A stretch of DNA of 64,000 nt. Source: Nevskiales bacterium. Its GTDB lineage: Bacteria > Pseudomonadota > Gammaproteobacteria > Steroidobacterales > GCA-2729495. The notes beneath the pieces are model-generated. The model saw nothing but the letters and a program-made list of their open reading frames with translations. It was not told where the DNA came from and ran no database searches. The position numbers and the translations under genes are program-made. The stretch is taken from assembly GCA_011526045.1 (NCBI GenBank), contig WYBE01000010.1:1-64000 (forward strand), read 5' to 3'. Of this stretch, positions 7,000 through 15,841 are shown piece after piece; position 1 is the first letter of the stretch, and each line of letters begins with the position of its first letter.

Positions 7000-9659
7000 G
7001 GCAGCGCCCACAGCTCGGGCAGAGATCCCAGGCGTTCGGCAGCGAGCGCGGACTTGCACTCGACGTAGACTTCCTTGGCGTTGCCGGGCAGGGCGAAGCT
7101 GAGCGGCTCGTCGTCGCGCGCCGCGCTGTCCGGCCCGATGAGCGCATGGCCGGCGAGCAGCTGCTCGCGGGCGACGGCGATGTAGCGCGCCACCTGCGCC
7201 ATGCTCGCGGCCGGATCGGCGAGCGGCAGGAGCTTCCCGCCGTCGCGCGGGTACAGGAGCCGCGCCTCGACCTCGACCGCGTCACCGAGCAGCGCGCGCA
7301 CCGCATAGGCGTAGAGGCAGCGCTGCAACTCCGCGCCGCCGTCGAGTTCGATGTCTTTTTTCGGCAATCGCCCGGTCTTGTAGTCCGTGACCCGCGCACG
7401 CCGCAGATCGGCGGCGACGTCGAGCCGGTCGATGAACCCGCCGATGGTGAGCCCGGTGCCCGGAATCGGCACCGGCCGCTCCGGGTCCCAGGGCAGGTCG
7501 GTGCGCGGCACGGTACCGCGGCTGGCGCCGCCGAAAGGGATCTCGGCCAGCGAGAGCTGGCGCTCGAGCGGCGGTTCGTCCCAGCCGACGGCGGCGGCGG
7601 CCAACGCCCCGCACGCCGCCACCGTCCGCTGCCAGATCAGGGCCGGCGGAATTGCGTTGGCCGCCTGGTACTCGGCGGCCGCAGCCGCGGCCGCGAACGT
7701 GACTGCGGCCTCGATGCGTGCGCGGGCGGCCCGCGCGAACCCGCCGTTCGCCTCCAGGTCCGCAACGGCGAACTCGAGCACGCGATGGGTCAGGTTACCG
7801 AACTCCAGCGCATCGAGACCGAGCGGCTCGTCCGCTTCAGCCGGCGCATCCCAGCCAAGTGCATACTTCCAGAGAAACCCGAGCGGATCGCGCAGCAGCT
7901 TGCGCAAGCGGCTGGCCGAGAAGCGCGCCGCAAGCACGCGCCTCATGACGGGATGGTCAGGCCGGACGAGACCGTCATGCGGCGTGAGGGTGGCACTGTG
8001 CCAGTTCACCCAGCACGCGCGCGCCGACTGCGCGCGAGGCGTCGCGCTGAATTCGCGCGGCCGCGCAAGCAGCCGGTCGGCTTCGCTCGCCGCATGCGCG
8101 GGGATGCGCTCGCGGCGCAGATGCTCCTCCTCGATGGACCCTGCCTCGCGCAGCATTGGGCTCGCACCGAGTTGCCGGCCCTCGGCGTCGCGGCGCGCGC
8201 GCGACAGCACCACCTCGCGGCCCGCGCTGCGCAGCACGGTGCGAAAGTCGCGGCGATCACGCTCGGCGACCGGCACGGGATTCAGTTCTGCCGGATCGAT
8301 GACCTGCGCGGGCAGCAACGGATCCTCGCTCTCGGCGCGCGGCCAGCCGCGGCTGGTCAGCCCGAGCAGGCGCACGAAGGGGCGCGGGCAGGCAGCCGCA
8401 TCGGCGGCCGAACACCAGACGATGGAAACCACGGGATCCGCGTCATCGTGCACGCGCACCGCGGCGAGCGACACGTCCACCGCCTGCGGCGGGCCCTCAC
8501 GCAGCGCCTGGCGCCAGATTGCCAGCGCGCGGCCTGCCAGCAGGCTCTCGCCGAGTTCGTGCGCCGCGGCCGTGCCGCGGGCGAGTTGTTGCAGCAGGGC
8601 GAACAGGTCGGTGCGAAAGGACACCGACTCCGCCTCCTTGTTAAGGAGCGTGCGCCAGCGCTCCAGGTCGAGCAGCGGCGCGTCCGGCGGCAGCACGCGC
8701 TGCCAGTCCTCCGGAATGGCCGCCGTAGCCGGCGTCATGCCGCGCGTGAGCGCGAGCAGGCGGCGCACACGGTGCTGGCCGAGACCTCCGAGCAGCACTT
8801 CGGCGAGCGCGGCCGCGGCCTGGCCGTCCTGGGTCTCGAGCGCGGGTCGGCCATGGACGAAGGCGAACGGCAGATTCGCATCGGCGACCATGGCAGCGAA
8901 ATGCGCGTCCCACTCCGCGGTGACCGGCGCGGCAATGGCGATGTCTTGCGGTTGCGCGTGGCCGCCGGCAATCAGCTCGCGCGCCCAGCGCAGGGCCTCC
9001 AGCGCTTCGTGGCGCGGGTCGGCACAGGCCACCCGCTCCAATCGGGGCTGATGCGCGGCGCAGTGTTCGACGCGGATCGCGGCACCCTCGATCCAGGCCG
9101 GATGCCGGTCGTGGTGTGAGCGCCAGGTGACGGGCACGACGGCCGCCAGCTCCACCAGCAGCGGACGCCAGACGGGGTCGAGATCGGGCACCCCGCGCAC
9201 GGTGACGGGCCCGAGGACTTGCGGCGCAACGCGCAGCCGCGCGCGTGCGCGGCCGACCAGTGGCGCGTGCGGCAGCAGCGCCGGCGGCAGGCGCGCGAGC
9301 AGCGCCTGCTCGATGCGCGCCATGGCGGCGAAGCGCGGATCGTCGCCCGCGGCAGCGCGTGCCTGCAGATCGATGCCCGCCGACCAGACCCGCTCGAGCG
9401 TGGCCGCGAGCGCGCGACGCATCCCGGGCAGCGCGCGGATCGGCTGCAGGTCGCCGAACGCCGTGGTCGCGTCGGCGACGATCGCGTCAAGGACCGTCTG
9501 CAGCGCCTCGCGGTCGATGAGTTGCAGGAAACCGCCGGCCAGGCGCGCCGCCAGTTGCGCCGGACTCATGAGCTGGCGGCCGTGCGCGCGCTCGCGCGCC
9601 GCTTCGAGCAGCGCGGTACGACGGACCAGCGGACTGGTGATCAGCAGTGTGTGGCGCAT
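6996..9659 (-). CDS. addB: AddB-like PD-(D/E)XK nuclease
   Basis: This 887-aa partner of AddA lies immediately upstream and overlaps it by 4 nt. The N-terminal two thirds is a decayed helicase-like region without a Walker A motif. The C-terminal third carries the nuclease core: GGFIDRLDVA then RVTDYKTGRLPK and QRCLYAYAV. Classical AddB proteins ligate a [4Fe-4S] cluster with a Cys just before the nuclease domain and three after it. Here the equivalent of the first Cys in the CPxxYF-type segment reads DPLGFLWKYALGWD, and no Cys triplet is seen at the C-terminus. This copy therefore seems to lack the cluster, as in some gammaproteobacterial AddAB-like systems. Gene name by position and fold. 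Confidence 0.85.
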   Translation of the reverse strand: MRHTLLITSPLVRRTALLEAARERAHGRQLMSPAQLAARLAGGFLQLIDREALQTVLDAIVADATTAFGDLQPIRALPGMRRALAATLERVWSAGIDLQARAAAGDDPRFAAMARIEQALLARLPPALLPHAPLVGRARARLRVAPQVLGPVTVRGVPDLDPVWRPLLVELAAVVPVTWRSHHDRHPAWIEGAAIRVEHCAAHQPRLERVACADPRHEALEALRWARELIAGGHAQPQDIAIAAPVTAEWDAHFAAMVADANLPFAFVHGRPALETQDGQAAAALAEVLLGGLGQHRVRRLLALTRGMTPATAAIPEDWQRVLPPDAPLLDLERWRTLLNKEAESVSFRTDLFALLQQLARGTAAAHELGESLLAGRALAIWRQALREGPPQAVDVSLAAVRVHDDADPVVSIVWCSAADAAACPRPFVRLLGLTSRGWPRAESEDPLLPAQVIDPAELNPVPVAERDRRDFRTVLRSAGREVVLSRARRDAEGRQLGASPMLREAGSIEEEHLRRERIPAHAASEADRLLARPREFSATPRAQSARACWVNWHSATLTPHDGLVRPDHPVMRRVLAARFSASRLRKLLRDPLGFLWKYALGWDAPAEADEPLGLDALEFGNLTHRVLEFAVADLEANGGFARAARARIEAAVTFAAAAAAAEYQAANAIPPALIWQRTVAACGALAAAAVGWDEPPLERQLSLAEIPFGGASRGTVPRTDLPWDPERPVPIPGTGLTIGGFIDRLDVAADLRRARVTDYKTGRLPKKDIELDGGAELQRCLYAYAVRALLGDAVEVEARLLYPRDGGKLLPLADPAASMAQVARYIAVAREQLLAGHALIGPDSAARDDEPLSFALPGNAKEVYVECKSALAAERLGSLPELWALP

Positions 9660-9837
9660 CTGGGTGAATGTGCAGCCGGTGTTCCGGTCGCGGCTGGCGC
9701 CGCTCCTACATCGATGCGTTCATCGTATCGCGTGCCAGCATCCGGCAGGAGATCCGAGTTCCGGTCGCGGCTCACGCCGCTCCTACATCGATGCGCTCAT
9801 CGTATCGTCTGCCAGCGCCCGGCAGGAGCTCCCGCCC
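9660..9837. repeat. Two direct REP elements in the addB/DUF2130 gap
   Basis: Elements of the GTAG class lie at 9686-9710 and 9763-9787, 77 bp apart in the same orientation. Each is followed by the same flank (ATCGATGCG-TCATCGTATCG). The gap contains no gene. Confidence 0.8.
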
Positions 9838-11145
9838 CTACGAATTATCCTCCGGCCTCCCGCCGTCTCCTTGGATCGCCTTCCTGGCGTCGTCGTCCAG
9901 CGCCGGCAGCTCGAGGCCCTCGATTTCCTTCAATCCCTGTCCGGCGATGCCTTGCAGATCACCGTACATGCCGAGCGTGCCCTGCATCACCCGCTCGATC
10001 TGCGCTTCGCGCTTGGCCCACTGCTTCACGATCACCTTGCGCTCGGCGTCGAGATCCCTCCGCAGGGTCTCGAACGCCTCGACGATGCCCTGGATACGCT
10101 GACGAAACCGCGGCCCGGTGAGGTACTGGTAGACGAGCGCGGTTTTGGTCTGCAGGCCTTCGGATGTCAGGCGCGAGCGCGCCACGTCGATGAGCTGCTG
10201 GCGCAGCGCCATCGCCACCGGCTGCACGAGGCGCGGTGACGTCACCCAGACGTGCTCGACGAGGTCGAAGGTATCGACGCCCTTCGGCAGCGCCTGGCTC
10301 ACGAGGACTGCTATGTCTGCCCTGGCCGCACGCTGGTCCGCGCGCAGCTTCGCGAGCCAGGCCTCACTCCAGTTTTTCGTGCGTTTGGATTCCCACAGGA
10401 TCGTGCCGCAGAGGTCGCCGGCCGGACCGCGCACGGTCTGCACCGTGTCGCCGCCAGATTCGCCTTTCGGCACCGGCGTGATCTCGTCGAGCGGGAACTT
10501 CGCCTTGAGCAGGTCCTCGAGGAGCTGTTCCTGCACTTCGCCCTGCAGCTGCTGCGAGCCCTGCTCGGCCTTGCGCTTGAGCTCCTCGATCTGCTTCTGC
10601 ATGGAAGCGATGGTCTGTTCCTTCTCCCGGACCTTGAGCGCCAGCGCCTCCTCGGCCTCCTGCTTCGCCTTTTCACGTACCGCCATGAGCCCCGCCTGCA
10701 CCTGCTTTTCCACGGTGAGCGGCAGCTCGCGCCTGGCGTCGTCGAGCTCGCGCTCCTTGCGCAGAAGCTCCGCCTGCGCCTGCTGCGCCTCGGCGAGTTT
10801 CCGGTCGCGCTGTTTCAGCACGGCCTCTAGATCCTCCAGCTTGCGGGCCGTCTGCTCGAGGTCGGTCTGCACGAGCTGGCGCGCTTTCTTCGCCTCCGCC
10901 TCGACAATCTTCGCGCGCTCGGTCGCAAGACGCTGCGTCACCTCGTCGTCGAGCTTCTGCCGCTCGGCTGCCAGCGCCTGTTCGCGCTCCCGGACGGCCT
11001 GCTCCTTCTTCGCAACCTCCTGGTCCTTCTGCCGGAGCTGCGCATCGAACTGCCGTTTCGTGGCCGCGATGAGCGGTGCGGCGAGCGATTCGGTCAAGCG
11101 GATTTCCGTCGTGCACTGCGGGCAGGTGATGGTCGGTTCGCTCAT
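9838..11145 (-). CDS. DUF2130 coiled-coil protein
   Basis: This 435-aa protein starts MSEPTITCPQCTTEIRL, with a CPQC knuckle that may be half of a zinc site. Residues about 30-245 are a long, highly charged coiled coil. The C-terminal 190 residues (from about ITPVPKGESGGDTVQTV) match the DUF2130 domain, including CGTILWESKRTKNW and WLAKLRADQRAARADIAVLVSQ. Those segments recall the E-x-K core of restriction-type nucleases, so a nuclease-like fold is possible but unproven. The ATG at 11145 is chosen because the frame upstream has no coding character. The family is widespread and its function is unsettled. No obvious operon partner. Confidence 0.88.
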   Translation of the reverse strand: MSEPTITCPQCTTEIRLTESLAAPLIAATKRQFDAQLRQKDQEVAKKEQAVREREQALAAERQKLDDEVTQRLATERAKIVEAEAKKARQLVQTDLEQTARKLEDLEAVLKQRDRKLAEAQQAQAELLRKERELDDARRELPLTVEKQVQAGLMAVREKAKQEAEEALALKVREKEQTIASMQKQIEELKRKAEQGSQQLQGEVQEQLLEDLLKAKFPLDEITPVPKGESGGDTVQTVRGPAGDLCGTILWESKRTKNWSEAWLAKLRADQRAARADIAVLVSQALPKGVDTFDLVEHVWVTSPRLVQPVAMALRQQLIDVARSRLTSEGLQTKTALVYQYLTGPRFRQRIQGIVEAFETLRRDLDAERKVIVKQWAKREAQIERVMQGTLGMYGDLQGIAGQGLKEIEGLELPALDDDARKAIQGDGGRPEDNS

Positions 11146-11463
11146 GAGTCGATCTCGGGCGGCGGGAGGTGCAAGGCACCAGTGACCCCGTCTTTGTACA
11201 CGCGTGCCGCACGGCAGGAAAGAAGCATCCAGCTGGAATCGGCGCCGACGCCGACCGTGGTACCAGTCAATGCCGTAGCCGTTGGACGCGGGTCGGGAGT
11301 CTCTCATGCCGGCCTCTGCTGAAGGCGGAAGGCAGCGCCCCACCGCCAACACACCAGGCGTCGCCAGACGTGACATAACGTCTTTCGCCGACTCCAGTTG
11401 CCACGGGACCGTGACGGCTAGAATCGGTTTTCGCCCCCCAAAAAATGGGGATGGACAGAGCGC

Positions 11464-11475
11464 GGGGGGGGGGGG
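11464..11475. repeat. G12 homopolymer upstream of a secreted-protein gene
   Basis: Twelve consecutive G lie 51 bp before the ATG at 11527. The gap 11146-11526 otherwise holds no gene. The tract is in promoter or 5'-UTR position, where slipped-strand length changes could alter expression. Confidence 0.9.
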
Positions 11476-11526
11476 TAGCGTCGCGGTACAGCAATAATCA
11501 AATCAGGCCATCGGGGAGAAAGAATA

Positions 11527-12156
11527 ATGAAACGGACGGGGTGGAGGCAGGTGAGTAACTTTCAAATGAATCTCAGGCCCACGATTCTCGGGTCGCTGAT
11601 TCTTTGTTTTGGAGTGTCCACGGGCTGGGCCGCACCAATAACGTGGACCCTGCAAGGTGTTGCTCTCAGCGATGGTCAGACCCTGACGGGTTCGTTCGAC
11701 TATGACGTTTCGACTAACACATTCTCGAACATCTCAATTGCCAATTCCGGAAACATTAGTCACCCGGCTGCGACGTGGGATACGAAATTGGCGGGGAATT
11801 GGGGATCCTGGACGGGGGTTTATTTCACGTCGGGCCCATCCGCGCAAACTGATAAAACCGTGTCCATTGATTGGGTAGGAAGCCTGACCAATGCTGGAGG
11901 AACCTTAGCATTGGCGACCCATGCCTCTGCACGTGCATTCTGGCGCTGCGGCTATTACGTCGATTTTAACGACGAGAATACGTTTAGTTACCAGAACTGC
12001 GATGGCAGCCAGAATGCTCTGAGGAGTGGGAGCGCTTATTCGCCTCTCGTTGTTTCTGGGTCGATCTCGGCGGTCCCTGTTCCTGCTGCTGCTTGGCTAT
12101 TCGGTGGCGCGCTCGGCGCTCTCGGCTGGTTGAGAAAGAGACAGACGACCGCTTAA
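11527..12156 (+). CDS. Secreted PEP-CTERM-like protein
   Basis: This 209-aa protein has a signal peptide (hydrophobic core near LGSLILCFGVSTGWA, cleavage likely before APITW). A beta-rich, Thr/Ser/Asn-rich body contains one Cys pair (RCGYYVDF and QNCDGS). The C-terminus VPVPAAAWLFGGALGALGW followed by LRKRQTTA is a PEP-CTERM-class sorting signal: VPxP motif, hydrophobic helix, basic tail. Such proteins are normally cut by an exosortase, but none is in this window. The ATG at 11527 has GGGGAGA about 8 nt upstream; an internal ATG at codon 14 is possible. The gene is visibly more AT-rich than its neighbours. A strong terminator follows at 12181. A G12 tract precedes the gene. Confidence 0.85.
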   Translation: MKRTGWRQVSNFQMNLRPTILGSLILCFGVSTGWAAPITWTLQGVALSDGQTLTGSFDYDVSTNTFSNISIANSGNISHPAATWDTKLAGNWGSWTGVYFTSGPSAQTDKTVSIDWVGSLTNAGGTLALATHASARAFWRCGYYVDFNDENTFSYQNCDGSQNALRSGSAYSPLVVSGSISAVPVPAAAWLFGGALGALGWLRKRQTTA

Positions 12157-12180
12157 CACCTGCATCTTTTTGGAAGCTGT

Positions 12181-12202
12181 AAACCCCGCTGCGGCGGGGT
12201 TT
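12181..12202 (+). terminator. Rho-independent terminator
   Basis: A 9-bp stem AAACCCCGC/GCGGGGTTT (12181-12189 and 12194-12202) with a TGCG loop is followed by CTTTTT. It lies 25 bp after the PEP-CTERM-like gene. Confidence 0.92.
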
Positions 12203-12595
12203 CTTTTTCGCGGTTTTGACGGTGGCCATTGCCCCAGGACATTCTCGATTCCGGCGCGTTGTGCCACTTTGGCCCAAACCGGACACGCCCTGTCCGGGCG
12301 GCGTGACCGATGCCCAACGCCTGACCAATTTCCACTGCTGCCCGCGCTGGCCTTGCGACGGGCCGATCCGGTCTGCATGGTCGCGCTCCATGCTGGCGGA
12401 TCGTCGCGGGTGGGGTTTGCACACCTGACTGAGCGCGGCAATTGCCCCACCACCTCAAGGGCTTACCGCAGCTTTCGGCAGGCGCGCCTGCGTCGCTCGC
12501 CGCCTGCATTGCCATCGTCTCGCCGCAGGCGTACGTTCAGGGTCCGCCCCGGCCGGGCGCCGGGCGCGATCAACCTGGGCAACAGGAGAAGAGCG
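12203..12595. other. Gene-free gap
   Basis: There is no convincing coding frame and no REP element here. The only structure noticed is a short GGACA...TGTCC palindrome near 12290. It presumably holds the promoter of the small gene at 12596. Confidence 0.4.
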
Positions 12596-12859
12596 ATGCG
12601 TAAGACAACGATGTTCGCATGCGTAGTAGCTCTGGGCGGGATGGCGGCCGTCCCCGCGTTTGCCGATTGCCAGGCGGAGATCAAGGCGGCAGAAAGCGCC
12701 GCGATGAAGATCACCGATGCCAGGCAGCAGGCGAATGCCGAGAGCCATCTGCGGGAGGCGCGGGATGCGCTCGCGAAGGCCAACGAGAAAACCTGCGCGG
12801 AGCACGTCGCGGCCGCGCAAGCTGCACTGAAGACCAAACCTGCAACGACGACGCCGTAA
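12596..12859 (+). CDS. Small periplasmic helical protein, 87 aa
   Basis: The ATG at 12596 follows AGGAGAAGAGCG, a good ribosome-binding site. The product begins MRKTTMFACVVALGGMAAVPAFA, a typical signal peptide with cleavage expected before DCQAEIKAAES. The mature part is about 64 residues, Ala/Lys/Glu-rich and helical, with two cysteines (DCQAE and KTCAEH) that could pair, and it ends in KPATTTP. It resembles small periplasmic proteins of unknown function with an alpha-hairpin design. A UUCG-looped terminator follows 22 bp after the stop, so it is probably monocistronic. Confidence 0.75.
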   Translation: MRKTTMFACVVALGGMAAVPAFADCQAEIKAAESAAMKITDARQQANAESHLREARDALAKANEKTCAEHVAAAQAALKTKPATTTP

Positions 12860-12880
12860 GGCATTCGCGGGAGTACATGG

Positions 12881-12902
12881 GCGCCGGCCTTCGGGCCGGC
12901 GC
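12881..12902 (+). terminator. Rho-independent terminator with UUCG loop
   Basis: A 9-bp stem GCGCCGGCC/GGCCGGCGC (12881-12889 and 12894-12902) around TTCG is followed by TTT. The tract is short but the hairpin is very stable. It also faces the 3' end of the convergent lipoprotein gene. Confidence 0.75.
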
Positions 12903-12984
12903 TTTCGCGCGCCACCATCGACATCGACGACCCGTCGCTGCGCGCCGCGATGCACAGCAACGAACCGGGGCGGGCGGGGGCCTG

Positions 12985-13632
12985 CTACTGCTGCAGCGGC
13001 ACCGTCCTGCCCTTCCCGGACAGGCGCGCGACGAATTGCCCCGACGACGGGTCCACGCACCAGCCGCGGATGAGGCCTGCCGCCTCATCGCCGTCGACGT
13101 CAGACCAAAGCACCCAGCATTCCTGCGGCTCAGGCAGGGCCTCGTCCTGCTGGAAGCGCAGGCCGAACTGCGCGGTATCGCCGGGCTCGAAGCCGGCTGC
13201 GCGCGCCGCGTCCCAGGCGACCGGGCTGTCCACGAATCCCTCCGAGACGGGCTTCATCAGCACGCACTCCTCGCCTGTGCCGACGTTGGCCACGGCGCCA
13301 TTGGCCAGAGCGCGGATGCGCGTACAGCGGCCCTTCGCGCGCGACTGTACGTCGTAGAACCAGAACGCTGGCCGCGGACTCTCGGCGAGGCTCGTCGTGA
13401 CGATGACGAGTTCGGCATCGGGCTCCCACCGCTTCGCTTCAGCCATGGCCTGCTCGAGCATCGCGCGGGCCGTAATGCCGTCGCTGCCAGCCGCATCGGC
13501 GGCCGGGGTCGGCTCGACGGGCGCGGGCGCCGGTGGTGTCGCATCGGCCGTCGACGGCGGCGCCTCGCTTCCGCCGCAGGCGCCGAGCATCACGGCGAAG
13601 GCGGTGCACAGGAAGGTGCGGGTGTATTTCAT
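12985..13632 (-). CDS. Lipoprotein of unknown function
   Basis: This 215-aa product has a lipobox in MKYTRTFLCTAFAVMLGACGG (Cys near residue 19), followed by a long Pro/Ala linker (to about residue 50) that would span from the membrane anchor. The folded part (about residues 52-215) has five or six cysteines (GRCTRI, EECVLM, QECWVLW, RGWCVDP), suggesting disulfides in the periplasm. It has no recognisable enzymatic motif. It lies 22 bp after the membrane-protein gene on the same strand, which fits an envelope operon running 15673 to 12985. Confidence 0.8.
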   Translation of the reverse strand: MKYTRTFLCTAFAVMLGACGGSEAPPSTADATPPAPAPVEPTPAADAAGSDGITARAMLEQAMAEAKRWEPDAELVIVTTSLAESPRPAFWFYDVQSRAKGRCTRIRALANGAVANVGTGEECVLMKPVSEGFVDSPVAWDAARAAGFEPGDTAQFGLRFQQDEALPEPQECWVLWSDVDGDEAAGLIRGWCVDPSSGQFVARLSGKGRTVPLQQ

Positions 13633-13654
13633 CGTTCGTCTCCCTTGTCAGGCA

Positions 13655-14407
13655 TCAGTGAATCACCCGGCCGCCATCGAATGGCCAGGGGTTGCCGAAG
13701 AAGAACTGAAACTGCTGGCGGAACATGCCGGGCGCCAGCCACTCGGTGAGCCCCAGCGCAAGCGCCGCCGCCCCGAGCGCGCAGAGGATCAGGCCACCGA
13801 GCTGCGCCGGCAGGTGGGTGAGTGCAATGGCGACCCGGTCACCGGCCGAGACCGCGGCACGACGAAATCCGATCGTGAAACCGAGGCCGTAGAAGACGAG
13901 CGCGGCGCCCACGGGCAGGAGCGCCAGATGCGGCCTCGCAAGCACTGCGTCGCGCATGGCCGCTGGCGTAGCGCCAGCGAGGTAGAGCAGGCCACAGGTG
14001 CCGAGCGCGAGCCCGGCCACCGCGAAGGCGAGCCCGTACGGAATGGCGGCACATCCCTCGTAGATAAAGTAGCGGTACGCGCGCTGCGTCATGCTGCCGC
14101 CGCGGATGAACATGAGCCGGCGCTCGCGGATGGCGAACCAGGCGACGGCGAGCGCACTCAGCCCGAGACCGATCACACCGCCGGCAGCGAGCCGCGGCCA
14201 GCCGAGGTTGAAGCCGCCGGCCAGTGCCGCCAGCGACAACCCCGGCGCCACGAAGAACTGCGCCATTACGCGCCGCTCGACGAGCCGGCGTTCCGCCGCG
14301 GAGTCCGGGATGCGCCCGCCACTGAAGGGCAGCGGTGGATCGGCAATCCCGGGCGTCGACGCAGGTGGTCGGCTATGCGAGTCCGGCGATCCGGCGCCAG
14401 CGGCCAT
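13655..14407 (-). CDS. Multi-pass membrane protein
   Basis: This product of up to 250 aa has about five hydrophobic segments: FVAPGLSLAALAGGF, LAAGGVIGLGLSALAVAWFA, the GLAFAVAGLALGTCGLLYLAG region, LALLPVGAALVFYGLGF, and LGGLILCALGAAALALGL. The C-terminal hydrophilic tail includes WPFDGGRVIH. The first about 35 residues are Pro/Ser-rich and disordered. The ATG at 14407 has no Shine-Dalgarno because a perfect hairpin occupies 14409-14428. A later start (for example M48, MAQFFVAPG) is therefore possible. No family recognised. Confidence 0.65.
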   Translation of the reverse strand: MAAGAGSPDSHSRPPASTPGIADPPLPFSGGRIPDSAAERRLVERRVMAQFFVAPGLSLAALAGGFNLGWPRLAAGGVIGLGLSALAVAWFAIRERRLMFIRGGSMTQRAYRYFIYEGCAAIPYGLAFAVAGLALGTCGLLYLAGATPAAMRDAVLARPHLALLPVGAALVFYGLGFTIGFRRAAVSAGDRVAIALTHLPAQLGGLILCALGAAALALGLTEWLAPGMFRQQFQFFFGNPWPFDGGRVIH

Positions 14408-14408
14408 C

Positions 14409-14428
14409 GCGGGCGGTACCCCGCCCGC
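14409..14428 (-). other. Perfect hairpin between stop and next start
   Basis: An 8-bp stem GCGGGCGG/CCGCCCGC with a 4-nt loop fills the whole space between the TGA at 14429 and the ATG at 14407. It lacks a T run, so it is not a classic terminator. It would hide the ribosome-binding region of the downstream gene. Confidence 0.7.
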
Positions 14429-15673
14429 TCAGTTGATCGGCCCGGCCGGGTAGAGCCGCAGCTTGTCGACTCCAATGTAGTAATTGGACGACTGTGCATA
14501 CTTGCCGGTGATCATCATGCTCACGCGTCGCTGCCCCGCCTGCAGCGGGAAGGTGCCGAGCTGGATCGGGCCGCTGGTCATGACCGTCGGTGCCATGCCA
14601 TCGAATGTCACCGGGCTCGGTTGGCCGTCGATCTCGAGGCTGATCTGGCCGAAGTCGGGCGCGCGTGTCATGTAGATTTCCAGCGCGTACTTCGCGGCGG
14701 CCGGCACGTCGACCAGCAGGTCGAGCACGGCGCCCGGCGTGCCGTCGCTCCAGAAGAGCTGGGCGTTCCCGCTCCAGCCGCTGCCGAAGCCCGACATCTC
14801 CTGCACACGGGCCTGACCGCCGTTGAGCTGAAATGCCCCGGACGTCACGAATGCCTCACCTTCGATTTCCATCTGCGCCGGCTGCACGGCTGCGGCCGCC
14901 ACGCGCGTATCCACCTGCGCGGGCGGCGGTGCGGTGCGCTGCGACGCGCTGCGCGAGTCGCTTGCCGGACCTCGTGCGGTCCCGGGGCTGCGCTGCATCT
15001 GCTCGATCACGGCGGCCCGCGCGACCGGATCCTGCGGCGGCATTTGGCTGGCAACGACGTCGGGGGTGCGCATCATCGGGCCGGGGCTGGCGACGCCGCC
15101 AACGCGGGCATCAGCCGGCGCCTGATCGGCCGATACCGACGGCACCGTCGGCTTCTCCGGCGCTGGCGGCTGGCTCGGTGGCGGCAGGGCGGAGAGCGCC
15201 TGCGCCTCGGTGAGCGAGAGCTTCTGGCCGGCCCAGAACTGCGGTTTCAGGAGTTGCTCGTAGATGGTTCCCGCGTCGATCTCCGCCTGCACCTTGATGG
15301 GCGTGCACTTGGCGGCACCCCCCGGCGGGTCCTTGAGGAACGGGTCCTGCGTACAGTTGGCGCTCGCGTGGCGTTGCCCCGTGGCGTCGCCCGTGAACTT
15401 GATCTTCTCGACGGCCTCGCCGCTCAGGCGATCCCAGCTCGCGCTGCCGACATAGGCGAAGACGATGCCGTAATTGGTCGTCGTGGAACTGGTCGCGCCG
15501 CTTTCTGTCTGTTGCCACGAGTGCGAGCAGTCACCCGTGACCTTGTAACTGTGCTTGTTGGAAATCACGCCCGAAGCGCCTTTCAGCGTCGGACTGGAGC
15601 AATCGAGCGCGAGCACGAGCGTCGGCGTCCACGCCGACAACAGCACGACGAGTGAAAGCGGAATCCGGCTCAT
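14429..15673 (-). CDS. Exported protein with C-terminal carbohydrate-binding-like domain
   Basis: Starting at the ATG at 15673 (GGGAGGGGAG upstream), the product is 414 aa with a signal peptide (MSRIPLSLVVLLSAWTPTLVLA). The N-terminal region (about 22-150) has paired cysteines (DCSSP, GDCSHSW, NCTQD, KCTPI). The DWDRLSGEAVEKIKF-like part and a LSLTEAQALSALPPP segment lead into a long Pro/Ala linker (about 165-270). The C-terminal 135 residues (MEIEGEAFVTSG ... LDLLVDVPAAAKYALEIY ... YYIGVDKLRLYP) are beta-rich and resemble jelly-roll carbohydrate-binding modules. It is likely a periplasmic or outer-surface binding protein. No catalytic motif seen. Confidence 0.72.
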   Translation of the reverse strand: MSRIPLSLVVLLSAWTPTLVLALDCSSPTLKGASGVISNKHSYKVTGDCSHSWQQTESGATSSTTTNYGIVFAYVGSASWDRLSGEAVEKIKFTGDATGQRHASANCTQDPFLKDPPGGAAKCTPIKVQAEIDAGTIYEQLLKPQFWAGQKLSLTEAQALSALPPPSQPPAPEKPTVPSVSADQAPADARVGGVASPGPMMRTPDVVASQMPPQDPVARAAVIEQMQRSPGTARGPASDSRSASQRTAPPPAQVDTRVAAAAVQPAQMEIEGEAFVTSGAFQLNGGQARVQEMSGFGSGWSGNAQLFWSDGTPGAVLDLLVDVPAAAKYALEIYMTRAPDFGQISLEIDGQPSPVTFDGMAPTVMTSGPIQLGTFPLQAGQRRVSMMITGKYAQSSNYYIGVDKLRLYPAGPIN

Positions 15674-15841
15674 GAACACTCCCCTCCCGTTGCGACATCG
15701 ATGATCGCTGCGTGAACCGGAGCTGGCCCGGTTCGCACACGGGCTCCCCCGGTTGCGTTCGTGACGCAGTGTAGCGCGATAGGGCGGTCTTGGCACTGAC
15801 TGCCGGCAGCGCGCACGGGCCGGGCCGCCACCCGAACCGTT

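Noticed and set aside
3637-7068. Very long open frames on the strand opposite addA, addB, the M1/M28 fusion and the amidohydrolases (for example 3637-7068, 7146-9119, 23797-27183, 36919-39933)
   Set aside because: They are antisense to clear genes, are Arg/His/Ala-rich without family motifs, and are expected shadows of GC-rich codon usage.
12097-12515. Minus-strand frames opposite the gap after the PEP-CTERM-like gene
   Set aside because: No ribosome-binding site, basic low-complexity products, and they cross a strong terminator.
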